A DNA stretch of 64,000 nt from Crocinitomicaceae bacterium (GCA_030830895.1 JAURMC010000013.1:62001-126000), one strand, 5' to 3'; shown: positions 1 to 9,369, numbered from the stretch's first letter. The notes: generated by a model not told the origin, from the letters alone. A program made the numbers and translations.

Positions 1-689
1 TGTTCAAAACCACGGGAATTAAGCTCGAGTTGGATTTGATAATAATGCTCGGTTTGTAATTGATCTTCAATATCCGGTATTTTTCCTTGTGTTATCCATT
101 GGTCTAACGCTGTATTCGGTTCTCTTGTAAGCGCATAGGCAGAAAGGTGTTCTATTTGATATTGGTCTACCAATTGAATTACTGATAGTATATCATTCAA
201 TTGTTGATTTGGAATGCCATAAATTAGATCTATCGATAATGAAAAACCATGCGCTTCTATTAATGATAAAGCACTTAATGATTGTTCAACGCTGTGATTT
301 CTATTCATCCATAGTAAAATATCCTCATTTAATGATTGAATACCTAAGCTTATTCGGTTAATACCGAGCGACCTCCATGCAATTAAATTCGCTTGGGTAA
401 TATCCTCTGGGTTTGCCTCAATGGTTAGTTCTTTCAACTGATTACCTGCTGTACGAAAAGGCTCTTTTAAGAGCATTTCAAGTTCATTTGGTGTAAGTAA
501 TCCTGGTGAACCACCCCCAAAATAAATAGTCTCAATGGGTTCATTTATTTCGTTTAACCGTTGGTTAAATTCGAGCCACATTAAATCAAGCAATGCTGTT
601 CTATACCCACTAAATGTGGTTGAAAAATGGAAATCACAATAGGTACATTTCTTTCTACAAAACGGGACATGAAAATAAATCCCTGCCAA
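1..689 (-). CDS. hemW: HemW-like radical SAM protein, 5' part only
   Basis: Partial gene that runs off the left edge; 229 codons are present. The N-terminus has the radical SAM motif CX3CX2C (Cys11, Cys15, Cys18), followed by a FGGGSP glycine motif and an ITIEANPED-like stretch (read here as LTIEANPED), as in the HemN/HemW family. HemW is thought to be a heme chaperone or heme-trafficking protein and not the coproporphyrinogen dehydrogenase itself. The start chosen is TTG at 689, because residues LAGIYFHVPFC align with the usual MAGIYxHxPFC start; no ATG fits. It begins 5 bases after the stop of the upstream protease gene, so it is probably the third gene of that operon. The C-terminal HemW domain lies outside the window, so the HemN/HemW distinction rests on the N-terminus. 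Confidence 0.85.
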   Translation of the reverse strand, partial: MAGIYFHVPFCRKKCTYCDFHFSTTFSGYRTALLDLMWLEFNQRLNEINEPIETIYFGGGSPGLLTPNELEMLLKEPFRTAGNQLKELTIEANPEDITQANLIAWRSLGINRISLGIQSLNEDILLWMNRNHSVEQSLSALSLIEAHGFSLSIDLIYGIPNQQLNDILSVIQLVDQYQIEHLSAYALTREPNTALDQWITQGKIPDIEDQLQTEHYYQIQLELNSRGFE

Positions 690-694
690 AGCAA

Positions 695-2956
695 TTAATT
701 TTTAATTACTTGAATTTGTCCGGATCTCCCGTTTTCAAATATGCAATCCAAGAAATACATTCCAATGCTAAAATTTTCTAATGAAATATTGAATTGGGTA
801 GTTTTTACCGAGTGATTTTCAATGATTCGTTTTCCTTGAATATCGCTAAGTGAATACGATGTAACAGGTGAAGAAGAAACCCAATGAATTAACTCATGAC
901 TTGGATTTGGATAAACAGTAAACGTTTCTTCGTTTATTGAATTTACACCCCCGCCGTTCACACAAAAATTAAGTGTGGCTGAGTTGCCGAAGTCTGAATT
1001 AGCTTCAGAAATACCGGTTAATGAATCACCTAGGGTAGAAATTAAAACGCTTCCACTGGCTTGACACCACGGTAAACCATAAATCCCATCTCCATAAGAG
1101 TCATTAATGATATAAGCATAACAACCAAAATCTAAACACCATGTTTCAGAAACCAATCCCGCGGCATCGTCTTGATAACCACTTCCAGAATAGATTACAG
1201 TACCTGCAGCATTTTGTAATTCCCATGATGTTTCAGATCCATAACAATCTAAGGTCAAATCCAAAACAACTGCTTGTCCGTTCAATACCACATTAAAAGT
1301 ACTACTTTGGGAATTATTAAGATTGTTTTCATCAACTCCGGTATTTGGATTACTAACCATAGCGTTAAATGTATGTATGCCATTACTCAAACTTGCTGTA
1401 GGAAGTGTTATGGTTGCCGATTGCCATTGAGCCAGAGATCCACTCCAATTGTAGGTAAGGTTATTGTTTCCGTCAAACCCATACGTAATCGTTACTGAAG
1501 TTAAGGTAACAACCCCACCGTTTGCAATGGTCACGGTTGGCGTTACTTCGGCGCTACAAAAAGTTCCAGCGACCCCACCAATGGCCGAAACGATCGGGTC
1601 TACTTGAATTGGAACTCCTCCAGAAGGGTCGTATCCATTAACAAATGTAGCGTTTGACTGGGTTGGGTCTAACCAATACTTTAGTTGGTTTGTACTATCG
1701 CTATTTGCTGGGGTCCAAGAATAACTAATTTTTCCATATTCATCGGATAATACAGCTGCCCCACAGGCGGAAGCCCCCCCGTGTAATTGACCAATGATTC
1801 TATGATTTTGATCAAACAACGGAGAGCCTGAAGACCCGCCTTCAGTTACTCCTTCATCCCATCCTGTTACGCCCCAATGGGAATTTGCTGGGCTACCGCC
1901 AAAGGTTGTAGAGATAAGCGGATTGTTTTCAAGTGATATTTTCTTAATGTCTCCGGATGGATGATGGATACCTACAGCAGAAGTAGGAGTATTTCCAGAA
2001 TTATCCCAGCCATTAAAGTAGGGTGTATATGCCGCAGGTACGGTCCCTCCTTGCAGCCCACCTGTAATTTCAACCAGGCAAAAATCGGAAGCACTGGCTC
2101 TAGCGCGTAACACGCCTCCGCTCAAGGATTGAAATGTAGGTTCAGTACCCGGATTATTACAGCCAGCACTTTGCCAATTAAATCGAAACACCCAATTAGC
2201 AGGATTGCTAAAGCAATGGTTTGCGGTAAGCACGTATGGTTTTCCGTTATTTAAAGTGTTGTTGATTAAGGAACCAGAACAGAACCCGCTGTTTCCAGAA
2301 ACCAACATAACCACTCCGTTTCGTTCTAGTTGCCAGGGGCCACCCTGCGGACAGTTTACATTCAAGTTACAGTTTCCTGAACTACCAAAGGCTTTTTCAT
2401 GAAATTCCCTTGCGGTTCTATACCCGTGCGTTACGTTGTTAAGTTGCACATGACCCTTTTCATTATTTGCCGGTACATAATACTCAATGATTACTTCATC
2501 TCCAGGAACCAATTCAGTACCCAGTTGTCCTTCATACAAATGCTCTTGGGTGAATTTCCCAAGAATGAACGTCTTGTCTGGATTATACACATAGAGTTCA
2601 TTGCCATCAGGGATCTCTGTTTGGTCAAAGGCAAGGTTGATGGTTAAGGCCTCAGGACATTTAATACGAACCAACCAAATTAAATCCCCGTTTTTTGCCT
2701 GTATCCAGGTGCCATGAGCGCTGCTGTTAATTTGTGTGGGGTGATTGAAACCAAACCTCCACGGCTGTTCCCCTTGTTCGTCTAAGATTAAATCTTCTTG
2801 CCTTAAGGCTTCGATATCAGGGGTAGGATACATAATTAAGGGAATGGTTTTCCAACCGGTTTCAGGAAAATAATGGCCTGTACCCCCATTTCCTTGTTGT
2901 GCAAAGCTCACTGGAAAAGCAACGAATACAGTTAAAAAGAATAATAAATTTTTCAT
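695..2956 (-). CDS. Secreted trypsin-like serine protease with T9SS type A sorting domain
   Basis: 753 residues with a signal peptide (about 1-19, ending SFAQ). The peptidase domain (about 205-430) resembles lysyl endopeptidase-type S1 proteases: TANHC gives catalytic His247, SDFCLVEI gives Asp291, and GGSSGSP gives Ser376. Paired cysteines nearby fit disulfides of an exported enzyme. Residues about 460-560 look like an Ig/CARDB-type repeat (ANGGVVTLTSVTITY). The last 80 residues form a T9SS type A sorting domain (VYPNPS, then GMYFLDC and a basic end). It is probably exported by T9SS and either anchored or released. The thioredoxin-like gene lies 6 bases upstream and hemW 5 bases downstream on the same strand. 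Substrate specificity cannot be told from sequence alone. Confidence 0.85.
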   Translation of the reverse strand: MKNLLFFLTVFVAFPVSFAQQGNGGTGHYFPETGWKTIPLIMYPTPDIEALRQEDLILDEQGEQPWRFGFNHPTQINSSAHGTWIQAKNGDLIWLVRIKCPEALTINLAFDQTEIPDGNELYVYNPDKTFILGKFTQEHLYEGQLGTELVPGDEVIIEYYVPANNEKGHVQLNNVTHGYRTAREFHEKAFGSSGNCNLNVNCPQGGPWQLERNGVVMLVSGNSGFCSGSLINNTLNNGKPYVLTANHCFSNPANWVFRFNWQSAGCNNPGTEPTFQSLSGGVLRARASASDFCLVEITGGLQGGTVPAAYTPYFNGWDNSGNTPTSAVGIHHPSGDIKKISLENNPLISTTFGGSPANSHWGVTGWDEGVTEGGSSGSPLFDQNHRIIGQLHGGASACGAAVLSDEYGKISYSWTPANSDSTNQLKYWLDPTQSNATFVNGYDPSGGVPIQVDPIVSAIGGVAGTFCSAEVTPTVTIANGGVVTLTSVTITYGFDGNNNLTYNWSGSLAQWQSATITLPTASLSNGIHTFNAMVSNPNTGVDENNLNNSQSSTFNVVLNGQAVVLDLTLDCYGSETSWELQNAAGTVIYSGSGYQDDAAGLVSETWCLDFGCYAYIINDSYGDGIYGLPWCQASGSVLISTLGDSLTGISEANSDFGNSATLNFCVNGGGVNSINEETFTVYPNPSHELIHWVSSSPVTSYSLSDIQGKRIIENHSVKTTQFNISLENFSIGMYFLDCIFENGRSGQIQVIKN

Positions 2957-2962
2957 AACATA

Positions 2963-3586
2963 TTAGTTTTTGGATGGTGTAACCACACGCTTAATTCCAC
3001 AGCCTTTGGGCTCCGTAGTGTTGGGTTTGATTTTTTTTCCTTTTCCTTGTGCCTTGATTGCATTAAATAAATAAGTTTGGTCACTTTTTCTGCCTTTATC
3101 CCAAGAATTATCTATAGCCCCTGTATAAATCAACTTTAAAGTTTGGTCAAATAAATATACATGGGGGGTGGTTTTAGCCCCAAATGCATTGGCTAGTGCA
3201 GATTGTTCATCTATCACATAAGGCATGGTGTAATTTAGTTCTTTTGCGTGTTTTATCATTTCCTCGTATGAATCCGCTTGAGTACGTTTCCCCTCGTTGG
3301 AATTAACTAATACAAAACCAATGTTATTTGTTAACGCTTCATTGTACAAGGAATCATATTGCCTTTCCCAGCCTGGAAAATCATCGGATCCAACCACAAA
3401 TGGACAAGAATTACACGAAAAAATGACCACTAGGCCATTATCTTTTTTTAGCGTGTTCAAACTATACAAATTTCCATTGACAGATTTCATCTCTATTTGC
3501 TGCATTGGAGCTTTGTCGTTGATGTGTAATTGAGTTAAACCGCTCAATGTAATTGTTATAAAAACGGAAAAGAAAAGTAATTTCAT
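2963..3586 (-). CDS. Exported thioredoxin-like (AhpC/TSA-fold) protein
   Basis: 207 residues with an N-terminal signal sequence (about 1-19). A thioredoxin fold follows, with FSCNSCPFV carrying a CxxC pair (Cys58, Cys61) and the cis-proline region TTPHVYLFD (Pro141). This matches the Bacteroidota redoxin-domain family whose motif is usually CNxCP. It probably acts on thiols or disulfides outside the cytoplasm. It is the first gene of a likely operon with a cysteine-containing secreted protease, so a role in disulfide handling of exported proteins is possible; that is inference from position. A TTG-N20-TAATCTTG promoter lies upstream (3606-3636). Confidence 0.75.
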   Translation of the reverse strand: MKLLFFSVFITITLSGLTQLHINDKAPMQQIEMKSVNGNLYSLNTLKKDNGLVVIFSCNSCPFVVGSDDFPGWERQYDSLYNEALTNNIGFVLVNSNEGKRTQADSYEEMIKHAKELNYTMPYVIDEQSALANAFGAKTTPHVYLFDQTLKLIYTGAIDNSWDKGRKSDQTYLFNAIKAQGKGKKIKPNTTEPKGCGIKRVVTPSKN

Positions 3587-3605
3587 GTGGGTGTTAATTA
3601 TATTA

Positions 3606-3636
3606 CAAGATTAGTTAAAAATTAATGGCAAAGCAA
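3606..3636 (-). promoter_or_regulatory. Bacteroidota-type promoter for the thioredoxin/protease operon
   Basis: On the minus strand, TTG (3636-3634), a 20-base gap, then TAATCTTG (3613-3606). The family consensus is TTG, 19-21 bases, TAnnTTTG, so there is one mismatch. The box ends 19 bases before the ATG at 3586. Confidence 0.5.
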
Positions 3637-3660
3637 TTAAAATGAGAATAATTGAATGGT

Positions 3661-3668
3661 TATCTTTG
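3661..3668 (+). promoter_or_regulatory. -7 box TATCTTTG abutting the uridine kinase-like start
   Basis: Perfect match to TAnnTTTG, with only 4 bases between the box and the ATG at 3673. It predicts a transcript starting at or next to the AUG. It also argues against a longer reading frame starting at TTG 3652, which would lie upstream of the transcription start. Confidence 0.6.
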
Positions 3669-3672
3669 TTTG

Positions 3673-4311
3673 ATGAACAAGAATAATGGACCTTTGGTTA
3701 TTGGTATTTGTGGGGGAAGCGGTTCCGGGAAAACAACCTTACTCAGGCGTCTTGCAGAGGAGTTTTCCCACTTAAATCCAGCCTTGTTTACTATGGATAA
3801 TTATTATCATCCAATCGAAGATCAACAATTGGATAAAAATGGAATTGTAAATTTTGATTTACCAACTGCTTTAAATGAAAAGCAATTAACAATGGATTTA
3901 CGTACCTTAGTAGCTGGTAAACCAATAGAGGTTAAAGAATATTTCTTTAATACTGCCCCTTCAAAAAATGTGTTATTGACCATTCATCCGAGTGAAATTA
4001 TTTTAGTAGAAGGATTGTTTCTTTACCATTATAAAGAAGTTCATGAACTATTAAGCTTTTCAGTATTTGTGGATGTAGATCACAGCATTCAGTTGGATCG
4101 TAGAATTTATAGAGATCAAGACAATCGAGGCTACAAGCGCAGTGATATTATATATCAGTGGGAGAATCATGTAATACCATGTTTTGAGACTTATATCGCG
4201 CCTTACTTTAAAAAAGCAGACTTTCATTTCCGGAATGACCACCATGCAGAAGAGGATTTTTTAGCGTTAAAGAAGGCAATCCAAAGCACCTTATATCAAA
4301 AACAATCCTAA
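3673..4311 (+). CDS. Uridine kinase-like P-loop kinase
   Basis: 212 residues from ATG 3673. The Walker A motif GGSGSGKTT lies at residues 14-22. LFTMDNYYHP matches the uridine kinase/phosphoribulokinase-like family, where this Asp region contacts the nucleoside. VEGLFLYHYKEV is the Walker B-like strand, and RRIYRDQDNRG carries the Arg-rich lid. It probably phosphorylates uridine or cytidine with a nucleoside triphosphate in pyrimidine salvage. It is read in the same direction as ispG, which starts 21 bases after its stop. A promoter box sits directly at the start codon. A related small-molecule kinase of the same fold cannot be excluded. Confidence 0.75.
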   Translation: MNKNNGPLVIGICGGSGSGKTTLLRRLAEEFSHLNPALFTMDNYYHPIEDQQLDKNGIVNFDLPTALNEKQLTMDLRTLVAGKPIEVKEYFFNTAPSKNVLLTIHPSEIILVEGLFLYHYKEVHELLSFSVFVDVDHSIQLDRRIYRDQDNRGYKRSDIIYQWENHVIPCFETYIAPYFKKADFHFRNDHHAEEDFLALKKAIQSTLYQKQS

Positions 4312-4332
4312 TCTTACTTGTGTTATATGTTC

Positions 4333-6252
4333 ATGCACTATTGTCATAATCCATATCATCAAGTTCGATTACGTGCAATCGAAGTTAATGTAGGGGAACT
4401 TAAATTAGGGGCAAATCACCCTATTCGAGTGCAATCAATGACCACGGCAGACACCTTAGACACAGTATCCTCTGTAGAAGAATCAGTGAGAATGTTGGAA
4501 GCCGGTTGCGAGCTTGTTCGATTAACCGCCCCAAGTAAAACCGAAGCAGAAAATCTACATCTAATCAAACAGGAATTAACAGCTCGAGGATATCAACAAC
4601 CGTTAGTAGCGGACATACATTTTACTCCTAATGCTGCAGAAATTGCAGCAAAATATGTAGAAAAGGTACGTGTAAACCCAGGTAACTATGCGGATAAAAA
4701 AAAGTTTGAAATACACGAGTATACAGATGAAACTTATCAAGCGGAATTAGTGCGAATTGAGCAAAAATTTACACCATTGGTATTGCTCTGTAAATCTTTA
4801 GATCGTGCCATGCGGATAGGAACAAACCATGGTTCTTTATCGGATCGAATTTTAAGCAGATATGGAGACACTCCTTATGGAATGGTGGCCTCGGCTTATG
4901 AGTTTATTGATGTTTGTGAAAAAAACGAATATTTTAATTTGGTTATTTCTATGAAGGCAAGCAACACCCTAGTTATGGTGCAAGCTTATCGATTATTGGC
5001 AAGCGAAATGATCAAACGTAATCGTATATATCCTTTACATTTGGGTGTAACTGAAGCAGGAGATGGGGAGGACGGAAGAATTAAATCAGCTGTGGGAATT
5101 GGCGCCTTGTTAACGGATGGTTTGGGGGACACGATTCGCGTTTCTTTAACTGAAGCTCCAGAATATGAAATTCCGGTGGCAAGAAAATTAATTGAAATTA
5201 CAAGCCCTACCAATATCTTACCCTTGCCTAATTATCCCGAAATACTTCCATTTAATCCAGTTTCTTTTCAACGGAGGGAGTCGCAGGCCTGTGCAACAAT
5301 TGGTGGAGGTCAAGTACCTGTGGTTATTGCTGACTTTTCAAGTAATGCGGTAATAACACCTGCCAATCTTTTTGCCGCAGGATATATTTATTCTCCCACA
5401 TTAGATAAATGGAACATTCAAGATGCAGCAGCAGATTTTATTTACCTTGGAAATAATTCGATAAATTTTGAGCTTCCAGGCACCTTAAGGGTCTTGATTG
5501 ATGTGAAATCATGGCTTTCTAACCCTCAAAAAAGTGCAGGATTTTATCCGGTTATTTCACTAGCTAATCGTGATGAAATTTCTTCGAAACAAAGCTGTTT
5601 TTGTCTTTCTAGCCCAGAAGAATTAGGTAATCATTTAGAAAAGCTAACGTCTAAAGATGTATTGGTATTAACCTCCTCGTATGACAACAGTGTGCAATGG
5701 ATGCGATGGGCATTTACAGAATTAAAACTTGCGAATAAATCTAATCCCGTTATCCTTAAATTAACATCTGAAACAGATAATGAAGAAACGTTCCAACTAG
5801 AGGCTGGAGTAAAGGCTGGTTCTTTGTTTGTGGATGGACTTGGTGATGGAATATGGTTAAACGCACCAAATCAACCCAAAATAACAGCGACTTCTACGGC
5901 ATTTGGGGTATTACAAGCCACTCGACTACGCACCTCAAAAACAGAATATATTTCTTGTCCAAGCTGTGGAAGAACGTTGTTTGATTTACAAGAAACAACA
6001 GCTAACATTAGAAAAAGAACGAGTCATTTGAAAGGACTTAAAATAGGTATTATGGGGTGTATTGTAAACGGTCCTGGTGAAATGGCTGATGCGGATTACG
6101 GGTATGTAGGATCGGGTCCCGGAAAAATAACACTTTACAAGGAAAAAGAGGTGGTTCGTAAAAATGTTAATACAGCAGAAGCTGTGGATGCCTTAATTGA
6201 TCTTATTAAAGACCATGGGGATTGGGTAGAACCAATTATCGATCCGCTATAA
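4333..6252 (+). CDS. ispG: IspG, 4-hydroxy-3-methylbut-2-enyl diphosphate synthase (long form)
   Basis: Converts methylerythritol cyclodiphosphate to HMBPP in the MEP isoprenoid pathway. The N-terminal TIM barrel opens with PIRVQSMTTADT. The C-terminal iron-sulfur domain has CPSC (Cys542, Cys545) and CIVNGPGE (Cys576, Glu583), the usual three Cys plus Glu ligands. At about 639 residues it is much longer than the roughly 370-residue E. coli enzyme. It carries the central insert domain known from Bacteroidota and plants. The start was set at ATG 4333 because MHYCHNP aligns with the family N-terminus (MxYCxS); TTG 4318 and ATG 4327 are alternatives. Confidence 0.95.
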   Translation: MHYCHNPYHQVRLRAIEVNVGELKLGANHPIRVQSMTTADTLDTVSSVEESVRMLEAGCELVRLTAPSKTEAENLHLIKQELTARGYQQPLVADIHFTPNAAEIAAKYVEKVRVNPGNYADKKKFEIHEYTDETYQAELVRIEQKFTPLVLLCKSLDRAMRIGTNHGSLSDRILSRYGDTPYGMVASAYEFIDVCEKNEYFNLVISMKASNTLVMVQAYRLLASEMIKRNRIYPLHLGVTEAGDGEDGRIKSAVGIGALLTDGLGDTIRVSLTEAPEYEIPVARKLIEITSPTNILPLPNYPEILPFNPVSFQRRESQACATIGGGQVPVVIADFSSNAVITPANLFAAGYIYSPTLDKWNIQDAAADFIYLGNNSINFELPGTLRVLIDVKSWLSNPQKSAGFYPVISLANRDEISSKQSCFCLSSPEELGNHLEKLTSKDVLVLTSSYDNSVQWMRWAFTELKLANKSNPVILKLTSETDNEETFQLEAGVKAGSLFVDGLGDGIWLNAPNQPKITATSTAFGVLQATRLRTSKTEYISCPSCGRTLFDLQETTANIRKRTSHLKGLKIGIMGCIVNGPGEMADADYGYVGSGPGKITLYKEKEVVRKNVNTAEAVDALIDLIKDHGDWVEPIIDPL

Positions 6253-6308
6253 ACAATGTAACGTTGAATATTCATTGGTGTTTTCGGTTTTTCAAAGTCT
6301 GTGCATTG

Positions 6309-6316
6309 TAATTTCG
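6309..6316 (+). promoter_or_regulatory. -7-like box TAATTTCG just before ftsX
   Basis: One mismatch to TAnnTTTG. Four bases (TAGT) separate it from the ATG at 6321, the same spacing seen before several other genes in this window. No clear -33 TTG at the expected distance. Confidence 0.4.
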
Positions 6317-6320
6317 TAGT

Positions 6321-7205
6321 ATGGCGGATTCTATAGAAAAATACACGAAACAAGGTATACGAAGTAGTTACCTATCAACAATTATAGGAATATCCCTTGT
6401 GTTGTTTTTAACCGGGATAGTGTTAAGTGGCTCTATGGCCTTGCAGTCAATTCAAAAACAGGCTAAAGAAAGCATTCAATGCGATATTTTTTTTAATGCA
6501 GATGTTCAAGATGCAGATATAAAACAGATTGAATCTGAACTTATGTCTTGGCCAGAATTGAATCGTGTTTGGTTTGTCTCAGCAGAACGGGCGGTGGAAG
6601 AATTCACCGGAGAAGGCTCTGAAGATATCAAGCGCTTATTCGAAGATGAAAATCCTATTCCTCCTTCTTTATGTTTTTCTCCAAAAGAAACATATGCGAC
6701 GAAAAGCGGTCTCAAAAAAATTAAACAAAAACTTACCCAATCCTATAAAGAGGTAATTGACGAAGTAAGCTATGACGCCTCTTCTGTAGATAGAGTTAAT
6801 TTAGGGTTTAAACAGTTCGTTATACTGTTCATCTCAATTGCCTTGTTGCTAATTATAATCGCTGTTGCCATGATTAATAATACCATTCGAATGGCCTTAT
6901 ACGCTCGGCGTTTTACAATTAAAACCATGCAGCTGGTTGGAGCAACGCCTGCCTTTGTTAGAAGACCGTTCTTGCTTCAAGCAATTAGAAATGGATTAAT
7001 TTCCGCTTTGATTTCTCTCGCATTGCTAATTTCTGTTTTTTATGCATTGAACAATACACTTGAAACCATTGAGTTAACTTTTTCATTAATTAATTTATTA
7101 ATCTTAATCGTAGGGTTGATTGCCACAGGTGTTTTTATTACTTTCGTGTCCACATGGTTAGCATTGAATAAATATTTACGAATGAAATTGGACAAATTAT
7201 ATTAG
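6321..7205 (+). CDS. ftsX: FtsX-like cell division ABC-type permease
   Basis: 294 residues with four predicted membrane segments (about 20-42, 165-190, 215-245, 255-285) and a periplasmic domain between the first two, the standard FtsX layout. The segment GATPAFVRRPFLLQA after TM2 is the FtsX family cytoplasmic loop. FtsX works with the ATPase FtsE to control peptidoglycan hydrolases at the division site. FtsE is not in this window, so the partner gene is elsewhere. The order ftsX-DUF3098-uppP-truB recurs in Bacteroidota, which supports the call. The next gene starts 1 base after its stop. Confidence 0.9.
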   Translation: MADSIEKYTKQGIRSSYLSTIIGISLVLFLTGIVLSGSMALQSIQKQAKESIQCDIFFNADVQDADIKQIESELMSWPELNRVWFVSAERAVEEFTGEGSEDIKRLFEDENPIPPSLCFSPKETYATKSGLKKIKQKLTQSYKEVIDEVSYDASSVDRVNLGFKQFVILFISIALLLIIIAVAMINNTIRMALYARRFTIKTMQLVGATPAFVRRPFLLQAIRNGLISALISLALLISVFYALNNTLETIELTFSLINLLILIVGLIATGVFITFVSTWLALNKYLRMKLDKLY

Positions 7206-7206
7206 T

Positions 7207-7476
7207 ATGCGCAAGATTGAACATTTTGGTTTTGACCCGAAAAATTACAAGTTTTTGATTATTGGCTTAATTATTAATGTCTTAGGTTTTGTTTTAATGA
7301 TTGGCGGGGGCTCTGAAGACCCGAACACTTTTAATGCAGAGGAATTATTCAGTCCAATTCGAATTACTCTCTCTCCATTTCTAATTTTATTGGGGTATGG
7401 AGTGATTTTTTATTCAATAATGAAGAAAAACCCTAACGAAAATAAAAATCAAGGGGAAACACCAAAACCAAACTAG
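7207..7476 (+). CDS. DUF3098 small membrane protein
   Basis: 89 residues with two membrane helices (about 16-34 and 54-78) around a short polar loop containing GGGSEDPNTF, and a charged Asn/Lys-rich C-terminal tail. Sequence and position between ftsX and uppP fit the DUF3098 family of Bacteroidota. Function is unknown. Tight packing (1 base after ftsX, 3 bases before uppP) suggests co-expression with envelope and division genes. Confidence 0.8.
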   Translation: MRKIEHFGFDPKNYKFLIIGLIINVLGFVLMIGGGSEDPNTFNAEELFSPIRITLSPFLILLGYGVIFYSIMKKNPNENKNQGETPKPN

Positions 7477-7479
7477 TTC

Positions 7480-8352
7480 ATGTCTATAATTCATGCACTA
7501 ATTCTTGCCCTCGTTGAGGGCCTAACCGAGTTTTTACCTGTTTCGAGTACCGCCCATTTATTGTTTACTGAAGAACTGCTTGGCGTACAACAAACTGAAT
7601 ATGTAAAAATGTTTACAGTTTCTATTCAGTTTGGGGCTATATTGGCAGTAGTTGTAGCTTATTGGAAACGGTTTTTTATAAATATAAAATGGATGTTTTA
7701 TCGTGTATTAGCTATTGCGGTAATTCCTGCCTTAGTACTAGGAAAACTGTTTGATGAATTAATTGAATCTATATTTGAAAAGCCTATTATTATTGCTTTG
7801 GTGTTGATTTTAGGAGGTATAGTATTATTGTTTATAGATAGGTTGTTTTCAAATCAATCGAATATTAAAGATCAAGAAGTTTCAATGCGTAAAGGCCTCT
7901 TAATTGGGTTTTGGCAATGTTTGGCTATGATGCCAGGCGTAAGCCGTTCTGCGGCATCAATTATTGGTGGAATGCAACAAGGGTTAAATAGAAAATCAGC
8001 CGCAGAGTTTAGCTTTTTTTTGGCGGTACCCACGATGGCTGCTGTAACTCTTTACTCGGTATTCTTAAAGAACTGGTGTGTAGGTGGATGTAAGATGAAG
8101 GGATATTCTATGATATTAAGTTCTATAGAAAACACCTTAGTGTTTTTCATTGGAAATTTAGCGTCATTTATTATCGCTTTTATTGCAATAAAAGGATTTA
8201 TTGCTTTTCTACAAAAATACGGCTTTAAGGTTTGGGGTTTTTATCGCATCGCGGTTGGCCTGATTTTATTAGCTATTTTTATGAATCAAGAGTTAACCAA
8301 TAAATCCCAGAATAAAAAACCATTTTGCGAATTGCAAACGGCTATTAAGTGA
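7480..8352 (+). CDS. uppP: UppP (BacA) undecaprenyl-diphosphatase
   Basis: 290-residue polytopic membrane protein. It recycles undecaprenyl diphosphate to the monophosphate lipid carrier for peptidoglycan and other wall polymers. The catalytic motif EGLTEFLPVSSTAH is at residues 13-26 (Glu13, Glu17, Ser23, His26), and PGVSRSAAS is at 152-160 with Arg156. Length and motifs fit the BacA family. Its TGA stop shares one base with the ATG of truB (TGATG). Confidence 0.95.
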   Translation: MSIIHALILALVEGLTEFLPVSSTAHLLFTEELLGVQQTEYVKMFTVSIQFGAILAVVVAYWKRFFINIKWMFYRVLAIAVIPALVLGKLFDELIESIFEKPIIIALVLILGGIVLLFIDRLFSNQSNIKDQEVSMRKGLLIGFWQCLAMMPGVSRSAASIIGGMQQGLNRKSAAEFSFFLAVPTMAAVTLYSVFLKNWCVGGCKMKGYSMILSSIENTLVFFIGNLASFIIAFIAIKGFIAFLQKYGFKVWGFYRIAVGLILLAIFMNQELTNKSQNKKPFCELQTAIK

Positions 8353-9050
8353 TGAATTTTCAAGAGGGCGAAGTGTTGTTAGTGGATAAACCTTATGGAT
8401 GGACATCGTTTGATGTGGTAAATAAAATACGTTGGAACCTTAAACAGGCGCTTAAGATAAAAAAAATTAAAGTAGGACATGCCGGAACACTTGACCCCCT
8501 TGCTACCGGGCTTCTTTTAATTTGTACCGGAAAGGAAACTAAAAATGTTGAGGCCTATATGGCCGATGAGAAAACTTATACGGGAACTTTTTTATTAGGT
8601 AAAACAACCCAATCATACGATTTGGAAACCGAGTATAACCAAACCTATGACATCAAACACATTACACCGGAAATGATTAACCAAGTTTCGGTTAGTTTTT
8701 TAGGCGAACAAACCCAAACCGCTCCAGCTTATTCTGCCAAACAAATCAACGGAAAGCGGGCTTACCTATTTGCTAGAGCGGGTAAAGAAGTTATAATAAA
8801 AGCTCATCAAATTACTATTAGTAAATTCAACGTATCCTCGGATAATTTTCCGGAAGTAGCTTTTGAGATTTCCTGTTCAAAAGGCACCTATATTCGTTCA
8901 ATAGCTCAAGAATTTGGTAAACGGTTACAATCGGGTGCAACGTTAATTTCTTTGCGTCGAATAAAATCTGGTCAGTTTAATATTGAGGATTCCTCATCTG
9001 TAGATGAGTGGATTAAACAAATCAACTTAAGCGTCCAACAGGCTCCTTAA
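8352..9050 (+). CDS. truB: TruB tRNA pseudouridine-55 synthase
   Basis: 232 residues. It makes pseudouridine 55 in the T-loop of tRNAs. The motif GHAGTLDPLATG contains catalytic Asp48, and YSAKQINGKRAY and SCSKGTYIRSIAQ are TruB family blocks. GTG 8349 is an alternative start, but ATG 8352 gives the usual MNFxEGExLLVDKP opening. It is translationally coupled to uppP. Its 3' end overlaps the opposing small ORF at 9022-9207 by 29 bases. Confidence 0.95.
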   Translation: MNFQEGEVLLVDKPYGWTSFDVVNKIRWNLKQALKIKKIKVGHAGTLDPLATGLLLICTGKETKNVEAYMADEKTYTGTFLLGKTTQSYDLETEYNQTYDIKHITPEMINQVSVSFLGEQTQTAPAYSAKQINGKRAYLFARAGKEVIIKAHQITISKFNVSSDNFPEVAFEISCSKGTYIRSIAQEFGKRLQSGATLISLRRIKSGQFNIEDSSSVDEWIKQINLSVQQAP

Positions 9051-9207
9051 CGTGTTTTAATTTTTCTCTAACTTCACGAATATATCGAGTGTATTTTTCG
9101 ATTTTATCTTGATATCCATTGGATTCTGCTCGATGTAAGCGTTTTTGTAAATAATGTAATCTTCTACCGAGCTTATATTTGTCCCATTTTGTGATGATTC
9201 GTTTCAT
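9022..9207 (-). CDS. Small basic protein, unrecognised
   Basis: 61 residues, rich in Lys, Arg and Tyr, with a helical pattern (KLGRRLHYLQKRLHRAE and YTRYIREVREKLKHV). It could be nucleic acid-binding or ribosome-associated, but no family was recognised. It starts with ATG after an A-rich leader, as is normal for this lineage. It overlaps truB tail to tail by 29 bases. No consensus -7 box was seen. The biased composition and helical design suggest a real gene, but a chance reading frame is possible. Confidence 0.45.
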   Translation of the reverse strand: MKRIITKWDKYKLGRRLHYLQKRLHRAESNGYQDKIEKYTRYIREVREKLKHVKEPVGRLS

Positions 9208-9369
9208 ATGATGATTTTTTTAAAGCTGTATATTGCCTAAGTTAAGAAAATAATTGGTTTATTACAAGGCAATAAATGTTAAATTGACAAAACAAATTCA
9301 TCGCTTTACCCATGGGTAGTTACACAAAGGAATTTAATAATTATGGTAAAGCATAAAAGATTAAAACAC

